64,000 nucleotides of DNA from assembly GCA_002869535.1 (NCBI GenBank), contig PKUK01000008.1, positions 364,541 through 428,540 on the forward strand. Direction: 5' to 3'. Position numbers and translations under genes: made by a program. The DNA is from Arcobacter sp. GTDB taxonomy: Bacteria; Campylobacterota; Campylobacteria; Campylobacterales; Arcobacteraceae. Every line of letters starts with the position of its first letter. Position 1 is the first letter of the stretch. Shown piece after piece: positions 1 through 8,630 of this stretch. Under the pieces are notes generated by a model. That model did not search any database. It was given only the letters and a program-made list of their open reading frames with translations, and was not told where the DNA came from.

Positions 1-589
1 TAAGTCCAACAATTCTTTTATTATCATATAAAAACTCTTTTACCTCACAATAGTTTTTGACATCTGTTCCTAAGTTCTGAGCTGTAATTAGAAGTGAAGT
101 TATCATTTTACTATCATTAAAACTACCATCAAAATATGAGATTGCACCTTTTAAATTTTTTTGCTTTAAAAAGCCTAAAATCTTTTTTGATACAAATGAT
201 GACTTACCCAAAGAGTAAGATAGGGATATTAACTCATAGATTTTAAGTCCAATATATAAATAAATAGCCTCAAACCAATTATAAAGAGGTGTGAAAATTT
301 GAAATTTTTTTGAAATAGTTGAAGAGTTTTTTAAAAAGATTGCCCTCTCTTTTAAGGCTTCATTTACAAGCTTATATTGGGCTTTATTAAAAGTTAAAAT
401 TGCTTTTTCTAAATAGCGTACTCCTCCATGAACCAACTTTGTACTTTTAGAACTAGCACCTGAACCAAAGTCATTTTTCTCTAATAAAAGCACTTTATAA
501 CCACGAGTTATAGCATCAAGTGCAATTCCACACCCAACAGCTCCTCCTCCAATAATAATAAAGTCATAATCAAACTTTGTTTTATCCAT
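1..589 (-). CDS. glpD: FAD-dependent glycerol-3-phosphate dehydrogenase, N-terminal part (runs off window)
   Basis: The first 196 residues of a flavoprotein that continues beyond base 1. The N-terminus has the dinucleotide-binding signature IIGGGAVGCGIALDA, followed by LLEKNDFGSGASSKSTKL and VHGGVRYLEKA, the pattern of the GlpD/GlpA family, which oxidises glycerol 3-phosphate to dihydroxyacetone phosphate at the membrane and passes electrons to quinone. The ATG at 587-589 has GGAA eight bases upstream. The gene is divergent from the small gene at 669. Only the FAD-binding part can be checked here, so another member of the DAO oxidoreductase family is possible. Confidence 0.75.
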   Translation of the reverse strand, partial: MDKTKFDYDFIIIGGGAVGCGIALDAITRGYKVLLLEKNDFGSGASSKSTKLVHGGVRYLEKAILTFNKAQYKLVNEALKERAIFLKNSSTISKKFQIFTPLYNWFEAIYLYIGLKIYELISLSYSLGKSSFVSKKILGFLKQKNLKGAISYFDGSFNDSKMITSLLITAQNLGTDVKNYCEVKEFLYDNKRIVGL

Positions 590-640
590 TTTATTCCAAT
601 ATATTAGTTTCTAATATTAATATAATAAAACTAAATATGT

Positions 641-646
641 TATACT
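641..646 (+). promoter_or_regulatory. Likely -10 box for the gene at 669
   Basis: TATACT lies 22 bases before the start codon in an AT-rich stretch, with AGGAG just before the ATG. The -35 region is not recognisable, which is common in Campylobacterota. Confidence 0.35.
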
Positions 647-668
647 AAAAGAAAGTTATAGGAGAACT

Positions 669-899
669 ATGAGTAAAATTACACTAGAAATTGAAGATAA
701 AGATTTAGAAACCATTTTAACAATTTTAAGAAGTATCAAATCTGAACTCATCTCAACTATTAGTGTTGATGATACAACTCTACCAAAACAAGCATTTAAG
801 TATGTACCAAAAAATGCAGTTAAACAAAGAGTATCAAAAGTTGAAGAACCAATAAAAGGTGCAATAAGTCTGAAAAATGACTTTAAAACAAATAGCTAA
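669..899 (+). CDS. Small hypothetical protein, 76 aa
   Basis: I do not recognise this protein. It has no signal peptide or membrane segment. The first half is acidic and probably helical (ITLEIEDKDLETILTILRSIKSEL); the second half is basic and low in hydrophobic residues. An AGGAG motif precedes the ATG. It is followed 14 bases later by a membrane protein gene on the same strand, and the two are probably co-transcribed. No function can be assigned. Confidence 0.6.
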   Translation: MSKITLEIEDKDLETILTILRSIKSELISTISVDDTTLPKQAFKYVPKNAVKQRVSKVEEPIKGAISLKNDFKTNS

Positions 900-913
900 A
901 AATAGGAAACCAT

Positions 914-1315
914 ATGCAAATATTAATATCAATCATATTAATCATCATTCTAATAGGATATATAGTTTATAAAATAGATAAAAAATTTGAGAAAAAAGAA
1001 GCCATAATTTTAACTGCAGTTGTAGTTGTTGTTATACTTGTTTTTACTCTTTATCAAAAAAATCAAAAGGATTTTTTACCCAATCAATTTAAAGAAATAT
1101 ATAAAAAAGAGAAGAATATAGATATTTTAAAACTTTCAAGTGAACTTTTAAATAATAAAAACGTCTCATCAAAAAAGCATTTTATCTATAAGTTTACTTA
1201 TATTATCAATAAAAACAATAAAGAGTATTTGTGTGTTGCAAATAGTGTTGAAATTAATAAGATTGAAGATACATATGTATTTGGAAAGTGGGAAGAAGAG
1301 TGCAAAGAAAAATAA
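914..1315 (+). CDS. Small membrane protein of unknown function, 133 aa
   Basis: Two hydrophobic segments are visible at about residues 2-20 and 31-46, separated by a lysine-rich stretch. A lysine- and asparagine-rich domain of about 85 residues follows that is not membrane-like. This suggests a membrane-anchored protein with one soluble domain. GGAAAC precedes the ATG. Its end overlaps the start of the next gene, so the two are probably translationally coupled. No family is recognised. Confidence 0.6.
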   Translation: MQILISIILIIILIGYIVYKIDKKFEKKEAIILTAVVVVVILVFTLYQKNQKDFLPNQFKEIYKKEKNIDILKLSSELLNNKNVSSKKHFIYKFTYIINKNNKEYLCVANSVEINKIEDTYVFGKWEEECKEK

Positions 1316-2292
1316 AATCAAATAAAAAAGAGTACATTAAAAGAGTAGATAAAACAGTTGAGGAGATTAAAAAGCTTCCTCTTCATAAAATGGATGAAGA
1401 GCTAAGGTATTTAAAAAAAGCTTTTGATATAGCTTATAAAAATGATATTTTCAGCCTATATAATTTTGATAAAAATACCCAAGAAAAACTAAAACTAAAA
1501 CTCTTTTCAAAACTTACACCCTACTCTGGAAACCTCTCTTTTTTAGCTATTCAAATACTTGCAGCAAATTCAATTATGGCTAAAAACGATTTTAAAAGAA
1601 AAAAATACTTTTTTAATAAAAAATGTGGAATAGCAATAAATCATTTACGTTCAAATAAAACCCATGTAAGAGCAAAAAAATATAAAAATGGATACTTACT
1701 AAATGGAATACTAACATGGGCAAGTGGTTATAGAATCTTTGATAGACTACTTATTGGATTTCATTATGAAAACAAAGAGTATGAAGTATTAGCCTCTTTT
1801 GAAAAAAGTAAAAGCTTCAAAATACTAGAAACTCCGAAAACTTTTGTAGGACAAGGACTAAATACTATAAATGTCTACTTAGAAAACTTTTTTGTAAAAG
1901 AGATAAATATAGTCTCAGCAAACAATATTGGTAATTATACAAAAAATAAATCTTTATCTAAAACTGTGCATTTTGCACTTTATGGTATAGCCTTAGGAGC
2001 TATAGATAAGTTGGATAGCCATACTTTAAAAAATAGTTCCAAAATAAAATTAAAAGATATAAAAAAACGATTTCTAAACTCTAATAATGGCGAAGAGTTA
2101 GATAATTTAAGAGTTGAGCTATTTTGCTTAGCTCAAGATATTATCACAACTGGAATGGTAATAAATGGAGGAAAATCAATTCTTCATGATAGCTATTTAC
2201 AAAGATACTATAAAGAGCTAATAATGTTTAACTCAAATGGACTAAATGCTACTATTAAAAATATATTTTTAAATAAATTTACGCAGGCTTAA
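1300..2292 (+). CDS. Divergent acyl-CoA-dehydrogenase-like protein
   Basis: About 330 aa, shorter than the 380 or so usual for acyl-CoA dehydrogenases. The middle has the family's beta-domain look (KKYKNGYLLNGILTWASGYR, compare 'GYxLNGxKxWxTNG'), and the C-terminal helices end with INGGKSILHDSYLQRYYKEL, like the 'GGxG...RxYRD' region of the family. The canonical catalytic glutamate cannot be placed. No CoA ligase, ETF or thiolase genes lie nearby. The start is uncertain: GTG at 1288 and GTG at 1300 both overlap the previous gene; I prefer 1300 because GGAAG lies 4 bases upstream. It converges on nth with a 14-base overlap. Confidence 0.55.
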   Translation: MQRKIKSNKKEYIKRVDKTVEEIKKLPLHKMDEELRYLKKAFDIAYKNDIFSLYNFDKNTQEKLKLKLFSKLTPYSGNLSFLAIQILAANSIMAKNDFKRKKYFFNKKCGIAINHLRSNKTHVRAKKYKNGYLLNGILTWASGYRIFDRLLIGFHYENKEYEVLASFEKSKSFKILETPKTFVGQGLNTINVYLENFFVKEINIVSANNIGNYTKNKSLSKTVHFALYGIALGAIDKLDSHTLKNSSKIKLKDIKKRFLNSNNGEELDNLRVELFCLAQDIITTGMVINGGKSILHDSYLQRYYKELIMFNSNGLNATIKNIFLNKFTQA

Positions 2293-2923
2293 AAGATTTT
2301 TTTGTTTTACAAACATGTGGAAAAAGACAATTATCACAATCAGGCTTAACTGCTTTACAAGTATATCGTCCAAATAGAACCATAGCTTGATGGAAAATAT
2401 GCAAATCACCCTTTAGTTTTTTTACAAGGTGCTCTTCTGTTTGTTCTACAGTTTTTCCATCACTAAGCCCTAATCTATGTGACACTCTAAATACATGAGT
2501 ATCCACAGCCATAAGATTTGCAACCTCAGCTTCTATCATAAATACATTAGCAGTTTTGTTTCCTACCCCTGCAAGTTTCATCAAAGCTTTAGTATCATGG
2601 GGAATATCCCCACCATGATTCTCAATCACACTTCGAGCCATCTTGATGATATTTTGTGATTTATTATTAAAAAAATAACAAGACTTCAATAAATCCTTAA
2701 CATCTTCAAGGGATGCCTCAGCCAAATCAAAAGCCGTAGGATACTTCTCAAACAAAGCAGGAGTAATAATATTCACCCTTTTATCCGTACATTGAGCCGA
2801 TAATATAATTGCAATAAGTAATTCAAAATCATTTTTATAACTCAGTTCCGTAACAGCATCAGAGTATTTCTCAACAAAGGCTTCTTTTATTATTTCAATA
2901 TCTTTTTTAGTTGCTTTTTTCAT
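2279..2923 (-). CDS. nth: Endonuclease III
   Basis: A DNA glycosylase/AP lyase that removes oxidised pyrimidines in base excision repair. The helix-hairpin-helix is seen as LAGVGNKTANVF, with the catalytic lysine, followed by the catalytic aspartate in MAVDTHVFRVSHRLGL. The C-terminal iron-sulfur loop has four cysteines spaced C-x6-C-x2-C-x5-C (CKAVKPDCDNCLFPHVC). The length of 214 aa is normal. The 3' end overlaps the convergent gene by 14 bases. Its 4Fe-4S cluster would be a client of the Nif/Suf genes later in the window. Confidence 0.95.
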   Translation of the reverse strand: MKKATKKDIEIIKEAFVEKYSDAVTELSYKNDFELLIAIILSAQCTDKRVNIITPALFEKYPTAFDLAEASLEDVKDLLKSCYFFNNKSQNIIKMARSVIENHGGDIPHDTKALMKLAGVGNKTANVFMIEAEVANLMAVDTHVFRVSHRLGLSDGKTVEQTEEHLVKKLKGDLHIFHQAMVLFGRYTCKAVKPDCDNCLFPHVCKTKKSFKPA

Positions 2924-3037
2924 GATGAAATTTTAGTAGATTATTTTGAATGTTGGGTTAAAAACTAAAATAATAGTTATTCTTAATACCAAATTAAATC
3001 TAAATTTAGTACAATTTAAAATATAAAAAGGAATATC

Positions 3038-3310
3038 ATGTATTTAAGTCAAGATATAAAACCAATAAGTTTTCTAAAATCAAAAACAGCTGATGTAATC
3101 AATGGAGTCAATGAAAATAAAAGAACTGTCATAATTACACAAAATGGTGAAGCAAAAGCTGTAGTACAAGATATAAAAAGCTATGAGAATATGCAAAATT
3201 CAATCAACTTATTGAAACTTATAATCCTAAGTGAAAAAGATATAGAGAACAAAAATCTTATAAAACAAGATGAAATGTTCGATAATATAGAAAGTACTCT
3301 ATTCAACTAA
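3038..3310 (+). CDS. Type II antitoxin, Phd/YefM family
   Basis: A 90-aa protein with the Phd/YefM pattern: an N-terminal DNA-binding part with 'IKPISFLKSKTADVINGVNE', then RTVIITQNGEAKAVVQDIKSYE. In this family the N-terminus binds the operator and the C-terminus wraps the toxin. AAGGA precedes the ATG. The toxin gene starts at the very next base after the stop. The pair stands alone between nth and a decayed region, as expected for a mobile toxin-antitoxin locus. Confidence 0.85.
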   Translation: MYLSQDIKPISFLKSKTADVINGVNENKRTVIITQNGEAKAVVQDIKSYENMQNSINLLKLIILSEKDIENKNLIKQDEMFDNIESTLFN

Positions 3311-3634
3311 ATGAAAAACTATGAAGTTCAATGGACAAAAACAGCCCAAAACGATCTTTTAAATATAATTGAATATATCAAAACAGATAGTATAAATATA
3401 GCAAAAAAAGTATTATTTGAAATAAAAGAAGAGTCTAATAAACTACACTATCTCCCCGAACGAAACAGAATAGTGCAAGAACTGCATGAAATCGGTATTT
3501 CAAAATACAGAGAACTTATTCACAAACGATGGCGAATCATTTATAAAATAGAAAACCAAACAGTTTATATTTTATTAGTAGTTGATTCAAGACAAAATTT
3601 AGAGGATGTTTTATTTCAGAGGCTGATGAAGTAA
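3311..3634 (+). CDS. Type II toxin, RelE/ParE family
   Basis: A 107-aa toxin with the ParE pattern: YEVQWTKTAQNDLLNIIEYI at the N-terminus, a central helix pair, then YRELIHKRWRIIYKIENQTV and a final DSRQNLEDVLFQR. RelE/ParE toxins inhibit gyrase (ParE) or cut mRNA at the ribosome (RelE); the sequence looks closer to ParE, but the target cannot be told from sequence. It follows the antitoxin with no gap and has no clear Shine-Dalgarno of its own, so translation is probably coupled. Confidence 0.85.
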   Translation: MKNYEVQWTKTAQNDLLNIIEYIKTDSINIAKKVLFEIKEESNKLHYLPERNRIVQELHEIGISKYRELIHKRWRIIYKIENQTVYILLVVDSRQNLEDVLFQRLMK

Positions 3635-3920
3635 TTTTAAATTTTTAATAACAGATACAATCAAAGTATTAGAATTTTTAAATAATCCAGATAAATATGA
3701 ACAAGAATTAAATTCTGCTAAGTCATCTTCTAGTACTACTGTAACAGTGCACTATGGTGGTAATATGAATATTTGGAAATAATATTATCCTGAAATAAAA
3801 CTATCTCAAGACTTAGCAAAACAAATCTGCAAAGAATTATATGCGAATGGATTTTTATATAATGAAGCACAATTACTAGGTAATGGGAAAATGACTTCAC
3901 AATTAGGAGATGAATTTTAA
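3630..3920 (+). pseudogene. Fragment of a decayed gene with an in-frame stop
   Basis: One frame stays open from 3630 to 3920 except for a TAA at 3780-3782. The two halves read like protein: TDTIKVLEFLNNPDKYEQEL before the stop, and PEIKLSQDLAKQICKELYAN, then LLGNGKMTSQLGDEF, after it. There is no start codon near the beginning and no Shine-Dalgarno. It looks like the 3' remnant of a larger gene left beside the toxin-antitoxin pair. The family is not recognised. Confidence 0.4.
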
Positions 3921-3952
3921 AAATTTATTTCAGACTAGCTTTTTATTCATTT

Positions 3953-4096
3953 AAAATTGTAAATAGAGGTTTAGATTTTGTGCAAAATCAAGACGGAAGT
4001 TTAATTTTGTGAGGAGCGTACACGCAGTACGTGACGAATTAAATTCAACTTTCAACGCAGAGTTTGGACAAAAGATGAACCTCTATTTACAATTTT
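3953..4096. repeat. 144-bp imperfect palindromic element at the 3' end of uvrB
   Basis: The outer 19 bases (3953-3971) are repeated as a perfect inverted copy at 4078-4096. Inside, the two arms remain largely complementary down to a small loop near 4021-4025, flanked by GTAC on both sides. Most of the element could therefore fold into one long hairpin in RNA or extruded DNA. The right terminus lies inside uvrB and supplies its last codons and stop. No protein is encoded. It could be a non-autonomous mobile repeat, an elaborate terminator or a structured RNA. Confidence 0.75.
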
Positions 4097-6060
4097 TTGA
4101 TTTTTTCTATTTCATCTCTTAGACGTATTGCCTCTTCGAAGTTCAAGTCCTTCGAAGCTTGTGTCATAGCTTTATTCAACTCTATGAGCATCTTTTTTCT
4201 CTCAGCAGCTGGCATCTTATTTAGCTTATCTAACTTCAAGGCTACGTCGTCGTACTCTTCTAGTTTTAGATTATCTTCTAATACTCTTGTGGTAGTAGTT
4301 GGCGTAATACCATGCTTTTTATTATGTGCTTCTTGAACTTCTCTTCTTTTATTTGTAACATCAATAGCAAACTGCATAGAATCAGTTACTCTTTTGGCAA
4401 ATAAAATTACCCGTCCATTTTGATTTCTTGCCCCTCTTCCCATAGTTTGGATAAGAGAAGTTTTACTTCTTAAAAAGCCTTCTTTATCTGCATCTAAAAT
4501 AGCTACTAAAGAAGTTTCTGGTATATCTAAACCTTCTCTTAAAAGATTGATTCCAACTAAAACATCAAATTCACCTAGTCTTAATTGTCTTATGATTTCC
4601 ACTCTCTCTAACGTATCTATCTCACTGTGCATATATTTTACTCTAATACCTAGGTCTAAATAATATGCTGTTAGTTCTTCTGCCATCTTTTTAGTTAAAA
4701 CAGTAACTAAAACCCGCTCATTTTTTACAACAACTTTTTTGATTTCGTCGTGCAGTTTCTCAACTTGAAACTCACTATCCATAATCTCAATAGTTGGATC
4801 TAATAGTCCTGTTGGTCGAATAATTTGTTCAGCAACCACAGAACTCATTGAAGTTTCTAGTTCATTTGGAGTTGCACTTACAAACAAATAGTGTGGTGCT
4901 TTATTGATAAACTCATCAAACTTCAAAGGACGATTATCTAAAGCACTTGGCAATCTAAATCCATACTCAACCAAAACTTCTTTTCTACTCTTATCTGCTG
5001 CGTGCATTCCTCTAAATTGAGGTAGGGATACATGCGACTCATCAACTATTAATAAAAAGTCTTTTCCAATTTGTTCAAAATAGTCCATCATTGAATAAGG
5101 TGTTTCACCAGGTTCCAATCCTGTTAAGTGTCGAGCATAGTTCTCTATCCCTTTACACATACCAGTACCCTCTATCATCTCTAAATCGAACTCTACTCTC
5201 TGTTTTAGTCTTTGATACTCTACAAGCCTATCTTCAGCCTTTAAAAAGGCTAATCTCTCTTCTAACTCTTCTTCGATTTTTTTTACTGCTGTTGCAAGAT
5301 TTTCACTATTTACAACAAAAGGGTTTACTGAATATATAGTTACCTCTTGTAAATCTTTTTGTTTGACATTTGTCATATATTCATGAACTGTAATTGCTTC
5401 TACTTCATCGGCAAAAAACTCTACACGTATAAACTCATCTTGCCAATAAGCAGGAAATACATCAATAACATCTCCATTTACTCTAAAGTCTGCACGGTCA
5501 AAAAACTTATCATTTCTTTTATATCCCATGTCAACAAGTTTCATTAAAAGAGAACGTTGTGAGTACTCAAAACCAACGGAAAGTTTTTGCACCATAGATT
5601 TATATTCAGCAGGGTTTCCTAATCCGTAGTTTGCAGATACGGAAGCTACAACAATAACATCATCAAAGGAGAGTAAAGAGGCTGTTGCACTTAATCTCAT
5701 TCTTTCTAGTTCTGAATTTATTGAACTATCTTTTTCTATAAACAAATCACTTCTTGGAATATATGCTTCTGGCTGATAATAGTCATAATAAGAGATAAAA
5801 TACTCCACATGGTTGTTAGGAAAAAAAGATTTAAACTCACTATACAATTGAGCTGCTAAAGTTTTATTGTGAGTCATTATAAGAGTTGGCTTTTGTGTTT
5901 TTTCAATCACCTTTGCCATAGTATAAGTTTTTCCACTTCCTGTTACTCCAAGAAGGGTGTTATATTGGTTTCCTGCAAGTATTGATTGGCTTATTTCTTC
6001 TATTGCTTGGGGTTGGTCTCCTGCTGGGCTATATTTACTCTCAACTTTAAATTTAGCTAT
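4087..6060 (-). CDS. uvrB: Excinuclease ABC subunit B, apparent AUA start
   Basis: The damage-verifying helicase-like subunit of nucleotide excision repair. From ATA at 6058-6060 it is 657 aa, the normal UvrB length. Walker A (GVTGSGKT) lies near residue 40, then the beta-hairpin region ([12 protein letters not shown]), the DESH Walker B box, the C-terminal helicase motifs (QTMGRGARN) and the UVR domain that contacts UvrC. The first ATG (5919) would delete Walker A, so it cannot be the start. Between the upstream in-frame TAA and Walker A there is no ATG, GTG or TTG. AAGGA sits 6 bases before ATA, which overlaps the previous stop as ATAG. Homologues typically begin with Met-Ala-Lys-Phe at this point. 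Confidence 0.93.
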   Translation of the reverse strand: MAKFKVESKYSPAGDQPQAIEEISQSILAGNQYNTLLGVTGSGKTYTMAKVIEKTQKPTLIMTHNKTLAAQLYSEFKSFFPNNHVEYFISYYDYYQPEAYIPRSDLFIEKDSSINSELERMRLSATASLLSFDDVIVVASVSANYGLGNPAEYKSMVQKLSVGFEYSQRSLLMKLVDMGYKRNDKFFDRADFRVNGDVIDVFPAYWQDEFIRVEFFADEVEAITVHEYMTNVKQKDLQEVTIYSVNPFVVNSENLATAVKKIEEELEERLAFLKAEDRLVEYQRLKQRVEFDLEMIEGTGMCKGIENYARHLTGLEPGETPYSMMDYFEQIGKDFLLIVDESHVSLPQFRGMHAADKSRKEVLVEYGFRLPSALDNRPLKFDEFINKAPHYLFVSATPNELETSMSSVVAEQIIRPTGLLDPTIEIMDSEFQVEKLHDEIKKVVVKNERVLVTVLTKKMAEELTAYYLDLGIRVKYMHSEIDTLERVEIIRQLRLGEFDVLVGINLLREGLDIPETSLVAILDADKEGFLRSKTSLIQTMGRGARNQNGRVILFAKRVTDSMQFAIDVTNKRREVQEAHNKKHGITPTTTTRVLEDNLKLEEYDDVALKLDKLNKMPAAERKKMLIELNKAMTQASKDLNFEEAIRLRDEIEKIKKL

Positions 6061-6614
6061 GACTTATCCTTACTTGAATTTTCATATTTAGATAAAAAGT
6101 ACATTAGTGTTGCAACTTCTTCGGCATTCCAAATAAGCTGTTTAGATAAAACTTCTTTTGTTTTTTCTATATTTACTTTATCTTGATATTTTTTTATTAT
6201 TTTTTTTGTAGCTATTCTAAGACTTTCAGGACTTTGAGTTAATACTTCTTTATGAAAGACTTCTTTACAATCTGGTATAAAAAGTTCCAACTCTCTTTTA
6301 TACATAGCAACTAAAAAACCAACTTGCCATGAGTGCCAAGAGTCTCTTTTATACTCTTCTTCATCATTTTTATAATCTAATATTTTATAAACATCATAAA
6401 CCTCTTTTGCCACTTCTCTTATACTATTATTGCTAAGTGAATTTAAGGTATGGGGTAATAATGGCAATTTTAAATCTAGAGGATTTATATTTTTTTGTTT
6501 ACTTGTTGTAGCTACAACTTTTTTCTTTCTATTTATTTTATATAAATAAAGCAGTAATAATAAAAGTATAAATAACAAAATTAAAGCTGTTAATAATAAA
6601 GTGTTAAGACTCAT
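6057..6614 (-). CDS. Membrane-anchored hypothetical protein, 185 aa
   Basis: One strong N-terminal membrane segment (about residues 6-26, almost all leucine and isoleucine), followed by a basic KINRKKK stop-transfer stretch, a linker and a helical cytoplasmic domain of about 120 residues with [19 protein letters not shown]. No family is recognised. AGGAAAG precedes the ATG, which overlaps the stop of the metallophosphoesterase gene. Its own TAG overlaps the apparent uvrB start, so uvrB is probably translated by coupling from this gene. Confidence 0.65.
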   Translation of the reverse strand: MSLNTLLLTALILLFILLLLLLYLYKINRKKKVVATTSKQKNINPLDLKLPLLPHTLNSLSNNSIREVAKEVYDVYKILDYKNDEEEYKRDSWHSWQVGFLVAMYKRELELFIPDCKEVFHKEVLTQSPESLRIATKKIIKKYQDKVNIEKTKEVLSKQLIWNAEEVATLMYFLSKYENSSKDKS

Positions 6615-7318
6615 AAACTCTTTCCTATAAATTCATTGTTGCATAAAATTACATACTCATTACTACAATTTAATGACTGTATGTTTTTATACCTTTTTTT
6701 ATCAAGTATATACTCTTTGCCTTGATGGAAGTGTCCTTCTATGATTATATTAGTATTATAGTGCTTAACTCTTTTTGAGACGATTTCTTGAAAATTGTTC
6801 ATTTTTCTACATATGTTTTTTTTCAAAAGTCCATAATATATCTTTTTAGATATAAAATTCTTAAAGTCGATTGCATTCATAAAGAGTAGAAAAAACCTAT
6901 TTCTTATAAATTTACAATAAATATCATAAAAAATATCATTGACAAATATATCCCCATGACTTAAAGCTACACTTTGATTTTGATATGTCATAAAAATAGG
7001 TTGATTTTCTCTTTTATATATTTTTATATTTGGGAAGAGTTCTTTTAGGTTGTAATCATGATTTCCCTCTAAATATATAATTTCTATATTTAAAGATATC
7101 TCATTTAGTAGGCTTATAACTTTACTATTTCTTTTTATAAAATATTTACTCTCTCCTGAAATAAAATCAAACATATCACCCATCAAAAATAGTTGCTCTG
7201 TCTCTATCTCTTTTGATTTTAATTTTTTCAAAAATGTTAAAAGCTGAGCTCGTTTTTCATTGAAGTGTGAATCTGCAATAAAAATTGCATTTTCACTTAT
7301 ACTATTTGGTACAGGCAA
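6611..7318 (-). CDS. Calcineurin-like metallophosphoesterase (LpxH-like)
   Basis: About 235 aa with the metallophosphoesterase motifs in order: IADSHFNEKR (D-x-H), LMGDMFDFI (GD), YLEGNHDYN (GNHD), LSHGDIF and EGHFHQGKE (GHxH). These ligands form a two-metal site. The size and D-x-H-F pattern resemble UDP-2,3-diacylglucosamine hydrolases of lipid A synthesis, but no Lpx genes are adjacent, so the substrate is open. The start is TTG at 7318, 25 bases after greA, with only a weak Shine-Dalgarno. It overlaps the following gene by four bases. Confidence 0.8.
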   Translation of the reverse strand: MPVPNSISENAIFIADSHFNEKRAQLLTFLKKLKSKEIETEQLFLMGDMFDFISGESKYFIKRNSKVISLLNEISLNIEIIYLEGNHDYNLKELFPNIKIYKRENQPIFMTYQNQSVALSHGDIFVNDIFYDIYCKFIRNRFFLLFMNAIDFKNFISKKIYYGLLKKNICRKMNNFQEIVSKRVKHYNTNIIIEGHFHQGKEYILDKKRYKNIQSLNCSNEYVILCNNEFIGKSL

Positions 7319-7342
7319 AATAAAATCTTTTTAGAATATACA

Positions 7343-7828
7343 TTACAGTTCAAGTTCTTTATAAAATACTTCTAGCACTTCAAAAGTTTTTACGCCACCT
7401 GGAAGTGTTGCAGAGAACTCATCACCTTCTTGTTTTCCCATAAGTTGTTTAGCTAAAGGAGAATTAAAAGAGATCATTCCTTTATCTGCATTTGACTCTA
7501 CACCACCTACAATAGAGTACTCAAACTCTTCATCAGTATCAACATTTACTAACTTTACAGTCGAACCAAAAGAGACTCTATCATGTGGTAAAGATGATGG
7601 ATCAATAATCACAGCTTTACTTATAACCGCCCCTAGTTCTGCTATTTGGATATCTATTAATTTTAATTTCTCTTTTGCAGCATGATACTCAGCATTCTCT
7701 TTTAAATCACATAGTTGTCTAGCTTCTTCCAATGCAATTACAGTTTCAGGCCGTTCACTTTTTTTTAAAAAATCTAATTCATTTGTAATTTTTTCATATC
7801 CAACATTTGTCATTGGCTCTTTTTCCAT
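7343..7828 (-). CDS. greA: Transcription elongation factor GreA
   Basis: A factor that enters the RNA polymerase secondary channel and stimulates cleavage of backtracked RNA. The N-terminal coiled coil runs over about residues 8-75 with the acidic tip region LCDLKENAEYHAAKEKL; the C-terminal FKBP-like domain includes VSFGSTVKL, ISFNSPLAKQLMGKQEGDE and the closing FEVLEVFY. The start is placed at the ATG at 7826-7828 because GGAG lies 6 bases upstream; an in-frame ATG four codons earlier lacks this spacing. It leads a minus-strand run ending in uvrB. Confidence 0.93.
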   Translation of the reverse strand: MEKEPMTNVGYEKITNELDFLKKSERPETVIALEEARQLCDLKENAEYHAAKEKLKLIDIQIAELGAVISKAVIIDPSSLPHDRVSFGSTVKLVNVDTDEEFEYSIVGGVESNADKGMISFNSPLAKQLMGKQEGDEFSATLPGGVKTFEVLEVFYKELEL

Positions 7829-7919
7829 GAACATCTCCATAAATATATTTTCTATTTTAATCTGATATAATACCCAAAAAAAATAAAAATAAAAAATAAA
7901 TTATGAAAGAAGATGTGGT

Positions 7920-8564
7920 ATGTCAAAATACGATAGAACTTTAAAATTATTTGGAGATAATAATTTTAATAAGTTTGAAAATACAAAAATAATACTTTTA
8001 GGTGTAGGTGGGGTTGGCTCATTTGCATTAGATTCACTTTATAGAACAGGAATAACAAATATAACAATAGTAGATTTTGATACATATGAAGAGTCAAATT
8101 TAAATAGACAAATGGGTAGTGAAGGAAATATTGGAAGAGTTAAGGTTGAAGCTTTAAAAGAAAAATATCCAAATGTGCAAATAATACATGAAAAAATAAC
8201 AGAAGAGTGGGTAGATGAATTTGATTTTAGCTCTTATGAGTATATTTTGGATGCAATTGATGATATTAAACCAAAAGTTAGACTTATTCAAAAATATTAC
8301 GATAAACTTATAACTACAAGTGGTAGTGCAAAAAGAATTGACCCCTCAAAGATTGAATATATTTCAATATGGGATACCTATAATGACCCATTTATTAGAA
8401 AAATTAGATATGAATTAAAAAAAAGAGGCTTTAAAAAGAAGTTCAAAGTGATTTTTTCAGGTGAAAATCCAAATTGTATCGAAAAAGGTAGCTTTGAAGG
8501 TGTTACAGGTTCTTTTGGTTTAATGATGTCTTCAGTTGCAATTCAAAAAATAATTGCGAATTAA
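7920..8564 (+). CDS. tcdA: ThiF/E1-like protein, probable tRNA threonylcarbamoyladenosine dehydratase
   Basis: A 214-aa E1-like adenylating enzyme with the nucleotide-binding loop LLGVGGVGSFALDSLYRTG and the DFDTYEESNLNRQ signature (Asp for ATP ribose; N-x3-RQ). The short length and an end at GSFGLMMSSVAIQKII match TcdA (CsdL), which cyclises t6A37 of tRNAs to ct6A, rather than MoeB or ThiF. No moaD or thiS partner is adjacent. The four zinc cysteines of MoeB are absent. It is divergent from greA. Confidence 0.8.
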   Translation: MSKYDRTLKLFGDNNFNKFENTKIILLGVGGVGSFALDSLYRTGITNITIVDFDTYEESNLNRQMGSEGNIGRVKVEALKEKYPNVQIIHEKITEEWVDEFDFSSYEYILDAIDDIKPKVRLIQKYYDKLITTSGSAKRIDPSKIEYISIWDTYNDPFIRKIRYELKKRGFKKKFKVIFSGENPNCIEKGSFEGVTGSFGLMMSSVAIQKIIAN

Positions 8565-8630
8565 AGAAATAATCAATAAACTATAAGAAAAAAATTAATA
8601 TAATAAGAATATTTGCAAAAAAGGGAATAC

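Noticed and set aside
4087-5919. uvrB starting at ATG 5919
   Set aside because: This removes the Walker A loop and about 47 conserved residues; the reading frame and homology continue upstream to 6060.
8613-8630. TTG 8613 as cheV start
   Set aside because: ATG 8631 has AAGGGA at good spacing, which overlaps the supposed upstream codons.
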